64,000 bases of DNA from Marinibacterium profundimaris (GTDB taxonomy: Bacteria; Pseudomonadota; Alphaproteobacteria; Rhodobacterales; Rhodobacteraceae), in contig NZ_AQQR01000007.1 in NCBI RefSeq assembly GCF_002210095.1, positions 62,001 to 126,000 of the forward strand. Direction: 5' to 3'. A program made the position numbers and the translations under genes. This document shows, piece by piece, positions 60,798-64,000 of the stretch (within the stretch, counting starts at the first letter, position 1; every line of letters begins with the position of its first letter). The notes under the pieces were generated by a model that worked only from the letters and a program-made list of their open reading frames with translations, did no database searches and was not told where the DNA came from.

Positions 60798-61915
60798 TGG
60801 CCCGGATCGTCCGTATCCAGCTGCAGATGGTGGACCTGGCGCCCAAGGTGAAACGCACCGACGCGATCCAGTCCTTCGTCAGCCAGGAAACGCCCATCGT
60901 CACCATCACCGATGCCGACGGCGCGGTGGGCATGGGCTATTCCTATACCATCGGGACGGGCGGCTCCTCGATCATGCGGCTTCTGGCCGACCACCTCGCG
61001 CCGCGCCTGCTGGGCCGCGAGGCCGAAGAGGTCGAGGCGATCTGGACCGATCTTGAATTCCACACCCATGCGACAACGGTGGGGGCCATGACCTCCATCG
61101 CGCTCGCGGCCGTGGACACCGCGCTGTGGGATCTGCGCTGCCGCAGGGCCGGGCTGCCGCTCTGGCGGCTGGCCGGCGGTGCCAAGTCGGAAGCGCCCTG
61201 CTACACCACCGAGGGCGGCTGGCTGCACATCCCGACGCAGGCTCTGGTGGAGGACGCCATCGCGGCGAAGGAGGCCGGGTTCAAGGGATCGAAGGTCAAG
61301 GTCGGCAAACCCTCGGCCGCCGAGGACGCGGCCCGGATCGGCGCCATCCGCGACGCGGTCGGGCCAAGCCAGGAGATCATGGTCGACGCCAACCAGGGCT
61401 TCCTGCGCGACGCGGCCCGCCGCCGGGCGAATGCGCTGGCCGAGTTCGACCTGGGCTGGCTCGAAGAACCCATGGCCGCCGACGACGTGGAAGGCCATGC
61501 CGAGCTGGCCCGTATCGCGCCGATGCCGATCGCCGTGGGCGAGAGCCTTTATTCCATCCGGCATTTCGCCGATTACGTGGCACGCGGCGCGGCCAGCGTG
61601 ATCCAGGTGGACGCGGGCCGGATCGGGGGCATCACCCCCTGGCTCAAGGTCGCGCACATGGCCGAATGCCACGGCCTTGCCGTCGCCCCGCACTTCCTGA
61701 TGGAACTGCATGCCTCGCTCGTCTGTGCCGTCCGCAACGGCATGTGGGTCGAATACATTCCCCAGCTCGACGAGATCACCGGGCAGGGGCTGACCATCTC
61801 GAACGGCATGGCGCAGGCGCCCGAGGCGCCGGGCATCGGCATCGACTGGGACATCGCCGAGATCGACCGCCGGGCGGTGTCGGAATTCACCACACACATC
61901 GGGGAGGGTGTCTGA
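60797..61915 (+). CDS. Enolase-superfamily (mandelate racemase-like) sugar-acid dehydratase
   Basis: 372 aa. The catalytic barrel has GSKVKVGKPSAAEDAARI with the K-x-K base motif, IMVDANQGF with a metal-binding Asp, and LGWLEEPMAADD and IAVGESLY with the next metal ligands. APHFLMELHASLVCAV carries the histidine typical of the mandelate racemase subgroup. These enzymes take the alpha proton from sugar acids, usually leading to dehydration to 2-keto-3-deoxy acids. With the lactonase and SDR in this locus, an aldonate such as L-fuconate or L-rhamnonate is a reasonable guess, though the protein is shorter than true L-fuconate dehydratase. It overlaps the next gene by TGATG. Confidence 0.87.
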
Positions 61916-62244
61916 TGGTCCGAATGGGACAGGTGATCGGGGTGAGCCCCGAGAAGATCGCCGAGTACAAGGAACTGCATGCCGCCGTCTGGCCGGGCGT
62001 GTTGGCGAAGATCGCCGAGTGCAACATCCGCAACTACACGATTTTCCTGCGCGAGCCGGAGAACCTGCTGTTCGCGACATTCGAATACCACGGCGACGAC
62101 TGGGAAGCGGATGCCGCGAAGATGGCCGCCGACGAGGAAACCCAGCGCTGGTGGGCCGTCTGCATGCCCTGCCAGGTCCCGTTGGACAGCCGGAAGGAGG
62201 GCGATTGGTGGGCCGACATGGAGGAAGTGTTCCATGCCGATTGA
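61915..62244 (+). CDS. L-rhamnose mutarotase-like protein (RhaM family)
   Basis: 109 aa, close to the family's usual 104. YKELHAAVWPGVLAKIAECNIRNYTIFL matches the conserved H-x3-WP and NYSIF regions of RhaM, and [12 protein letters not shown] matches its C-terminal W-x-x-M-x-EVFH motif. Members convert the alpha and beta forms of L-rhamnose or related sugars such as L-fucose, speeding entry into catabolism. It shares one base with the dehydratase stop and overlaps the next gene by 11 bases. This gene is the strongest single hint that the substrate is a 6-deoxy sugar. Confidence 0.9.
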   Translation: MVRMGQVIGVSPEKIAEYKELHAAVWPGVLAKIAECNIRNYTIFLREPENLLFATFEYHGDDWEADAAKMAADEETQRWWAVCMPCQVPLDSRKEGDWWADMEEVFHAD

Positions 62245-63280
62245 CCTGCAGCAGGAGTGGGACGGCCCCACGACCCGCCGCCCCATCGTCATCTTCGGCG
62301 CCGGCTCCATCGTGCGCGACGCTCACCTGCCGGCGTGGAACGCCGGGGGATACACCGTCGCCGGGATCACCGACCCCGACCACGCCAAGGCGCAGGCCCT
62401 GGCGGCCGAACACGGCACGGTCGCCCTGAGTGTCGACGAGGCACTGGCCGTGGAAGACGCCGTCTTCGACCTGGCCACGCCGCCCACCGCCCATGCCTCG
62501 ATCCTGGGCTCCCTGCCCGAGGGCGCGCCGGCCCTCGTCCAGAAGCCCATGGGCGCGGACCTGAAAGGCGCCTCCGAGGTGCTGGACATCTGCGAGGCCA
62601 GGGGGCTTCAGGCCGCGATGAACTTCCAGCTGCGTTTCGCGCCGATGGCTGTCGCGCTGAAAGACGCCATCGACAAGGGCCTTTTGGGCCGCGTGGTGGA
62701 TATCGAGATGCACGGCGTGCTGGCCACGCCCTGGGGGCTCTGGGAATTCCTCGAGGGCCTGCCCCGGATCGAGATCACCATGCATTCGATCCATTACCTC
62801 GACCTGATCCGCCACCTTCTGGGCGATCCGCAGGGCATCCACGCCAAGACCATTGGCCATCCGTCCCACAAGATGGCCCAGACGCGCACCGCCGCGATCC
62901 TCGACTATGGCGAGGACATCCGCTGTGTCCTGAGCGTCAACCACGACTGGGACTACGGCCGCCCCCACCAGGCCTGCGAGATGCGCATCGCCGGGACCGA
63001 GGGCGCCGCCTACATGAAGCTGGGCGTCAATCTCGACTACCCCAAGGGAGAGCCGGACGTCCTGCAGATCCACACCGGCGGGCAATGGCACGACATTCCC
63101 TTGCGCGGATCGTGGTTCACCGAGAGCTTCACCGCCCGGATGCACAACCTGCAACGCGCCGCCGCCGGCGAGGACACCCTGATCGCGCCCGTCCAGGACG
63201 GCTGGCGCACCATGGCGCTGGTCGAGGCGGCCTATGCCTCGTCGGCCGCGCCCATGACCCCAATCGAGAAGAGGCCCTGA
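62234..63280 (+). CDS. Gfo/Idh/MocA-family oxidoreductase
   Basis: 348 aa. The N-terminal NAD(P) fold is [24 protein letters not shown] with [26 protein letters not shown] holds the EKP-type catalytic segment in modified form (QKP instead of EKP). The C-terminal substrate domain has [16 protein letters not shown] with the usual H-x3-D/H catalytic pattern. It probably oxidises the incoming sugar to a lactone for the nearby lactonase. The ATG at 62234 overlaps the mutarotase gene by 11 bases; TGATG overlap follows. Cofactor preference is not clear. Confidence 0.88.
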   Translation: MPIDLQQEWDGPTTRRPIVIFGAGSIVRDAHLPAWNAGGYTVAGITDPDHAKAQALAAEHGTVALSVDEALAVEDAVFDLATPPTAHASILGSLPEGAPALVQKPMGADLKGASEVLDICEARGLQAAMNFQLRFAPMAVALKDAIDKGLLGRVVDIEMHGVLATPWGLWEFLEGLPRIEITMHSIHYLDLIRHLLGDPQGIHAKTIGHPSHKMAQTRTAAILDYGEDIRCVLSVNHDWDYGRPHQACEMRIAGTEGAAYMKLGVNLDYPKGEPDVLQIHTGGQWHDIPLRGSWFTESFTARMHNLQRAAAGEDTLIAPVQDGWRTMALVEAAYASSAAPMTPIEKRP

Positions 63281-63732
63281 TGGAACGCGCCCGATACCTT
63301 GAAGATTACGAGATCGGCGAAAGCCGCGAGACATACGGACGGACGATCACCGAGACCGATTTCGTCGTCCATGCCGGTCATACCGGGGACTTCTTTCCGC
63401 ATCACATGGACAAGGAGTTCATGGCGAAATCGGAATTCGGCGGCCGCATTGCCCATGGCACGATGATCTTCGCCATCGGCGTTGGCCTCACGGCGACCGA
63501 GATCAACCCGCTTGCCTTCTCCTACGGCTACGACCGCCTGCGCTTCGTCCGCCCTGTGCTGATCGGCGACACGATCCGCACCCGCGTCACCGCGGCACGG
63601 AAAGAGGACGACCCGAAGCGCCCGAACTCCGGCAAGCTGTTCGAGAAGGTCGAGGTGCTGAACCAGCGCGACGAGGTCGTTCTGGTCTGTGAACATATCT
63701 ACATCGTTGAAAAGAAAGAAGTGATGGCATGA
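63280..63732 (+). CDS. MaoC-like hotdog dehydratase
   Basis: 150 aa. [35 protein letters not shown] contains the Asp and His of the hydratase-2 motif, with [22 protein letters not shown] completing the hotdog fold. MaoC-type proteins hydrate enoyl-CoA or related esters. A CoA-dependent enzyme in a sugar-acid operon is unusual, but it fits with the co-regulated CoA transferase upstream, so part of the pathway may run through CoA esters. It sits between Gfo/Idh/MocA and SDR genes, with TGATG and ATGA overlaps. Confidence 0.87.
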   Translation: MERARYLEDYEIGESRETYGRTITETDFVVHAGHTGDFFPHHMDKEFMAKSEFGGRIAHGTMIFAIGVGLTATEINPLAFSYGYDRLRFVRPVLIGDTIRTRVTAARKEDDPKRPNSGKLFEKVEVLNQRDEVVLVCEHIYIVEKKEVMA

Positions 63733-64000
63733 GCGATATCACCGGTCAGACAGTTCTGATCACCGCTGCCGCGCAGGGGATCGGCCGCGCCTCGGCCGAG
63801 GCCTTCATCGCCGCCGGGTGCAACGTCTGGGCGACCGATCTGAACGCCGAGGCCCTTGCCGGGCTGGACTGCGAGACCGCGAAGCTGGACGTGCTGGATG
63901 CCGGCGCCGTCGGCGCGCTGGTCGACAGGATCGGTGCGGTCGACGTGCTCTTCAACTGTGCGGGCGTCGTGCATGGCGGCTCGATCCTCGAGGCGCCCGA
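63729..64000 (+). CDS. Short-chain dehydrogenase (SDR), partial, runs off the right edge
   Basis: The first 90 residues are visible: [19 protein letters not shown] is the glycine-rich cofactor motif, [15 protein letters not shown] follows with the Asp that favours NAD, and [10 protein letters not shown] is the NAG-type motif. The TAAAQGIG form, rather than TGGxxGIG, is typical of the DHRS6-like group that includes 2-keto-3-deoxy-L-fuconate dehydrogenases. This agrees with the lactonase and mutarotase in the locus. The catalytic Ser-Tyr-Lys is outside the window. The start overlaps the MaoC-like stop by ATGA. Confidence 0.88.
   Translation, partial: MSDITGQTVLITAAAQGIGRASAEAFIAAGCNVWATDLNAEALAGLDCETAKLDVLDAGAVGALVDRIGAVDVLFNCAGVVHGGSILEAP

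Overview
The window is visibly GC-rich, tightly packed DNA with many ATGA/TGATG start-stop overlaps. It looks like an alphaproteobacterium of the Rhodobacterales (roseobacter/paracoccus type). The main reasons are a malonate TRAP operon with its MatR-type regulator, a His/Asp-rich zinc protein behind a Zur-like box, and the general style of the exopolysaccharide genes. Species assignment is inference; no rRNA or tRNA gene was seen.

Region 1 (1-16090) is a hybrid NRPS/PKS locus. A partial type II thioesterase runs left off the edge, divergent from a four-gene operon: a lone ketosynthase; a half-dehydratase/ACP/class III aminotransferase/AAR-like reductase fusion; an NRPS module Cy-A-Ox-PCP whose binding-pocket code reads as cysteine (thiazole formation); and a fully reducing PKS module KS-AT-DH-ER-KR-ACP. 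The fusion looks like a reduce-then-aminate release device and is the most novel item here.

Region 2 (16237-36069) is an exopolysaccharide cluster. It holds a beta-propeller GINT1_N-like protein, Wzx flippase, GT4, a Wzc-like co-polymerase/ATPase with an altered P-loop, a Wzy/ligase-like polymerase, a clan GH-A glycosidase, further glycosyltransferases (GT4, GT2, GT4, GT25), a CelD-type acetyltransferase, a polyprenyl-phosphate sugar transferase interrupted at a G8 tract, a DegT aminotransferase and a GMC oxidoreductase. A similar GATTG/TCCCG motif recurs in three of its intergenic regions.

Region 3 (36116-41393) is an RND efflux operon with two adaptors and one pump. Region 4 (41521-45442) is a probable Zur-controlled zrgA-like operon: His/Asp-rich periplasmic protein, ABC ATPase, FtsX-type permease and two DUF3299 paralogues.

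Region 5 (45687-52224) is a malonate uptake and use locus (matB, matA, TRAP matMQP, divergent matR) with a palindrome matching the known MatR operator type. Malonyl-CoA made here could also feed the PKS, which is inference.

Region 6 (52331-64000) is a sugar or sugar-acid uptake and catabolism locus: a CoA transferase and a leaderless binding-protein homologue, a fuconolactonase-like amidohydrolase, an IclR regulator, an ABC sugar transporter, an enolase-superfamily dehydratase, a RhaM-like mutarotase, a Gfo/Idh/MocA dehydrogenase, a MaoC-like protein and an SDR cut by the right edge. Its promoters carry pairs of ATTC-N6-GAAT palindromes always 19 bp apart, pointing to one shared regulon, probably under the local IclR protein.
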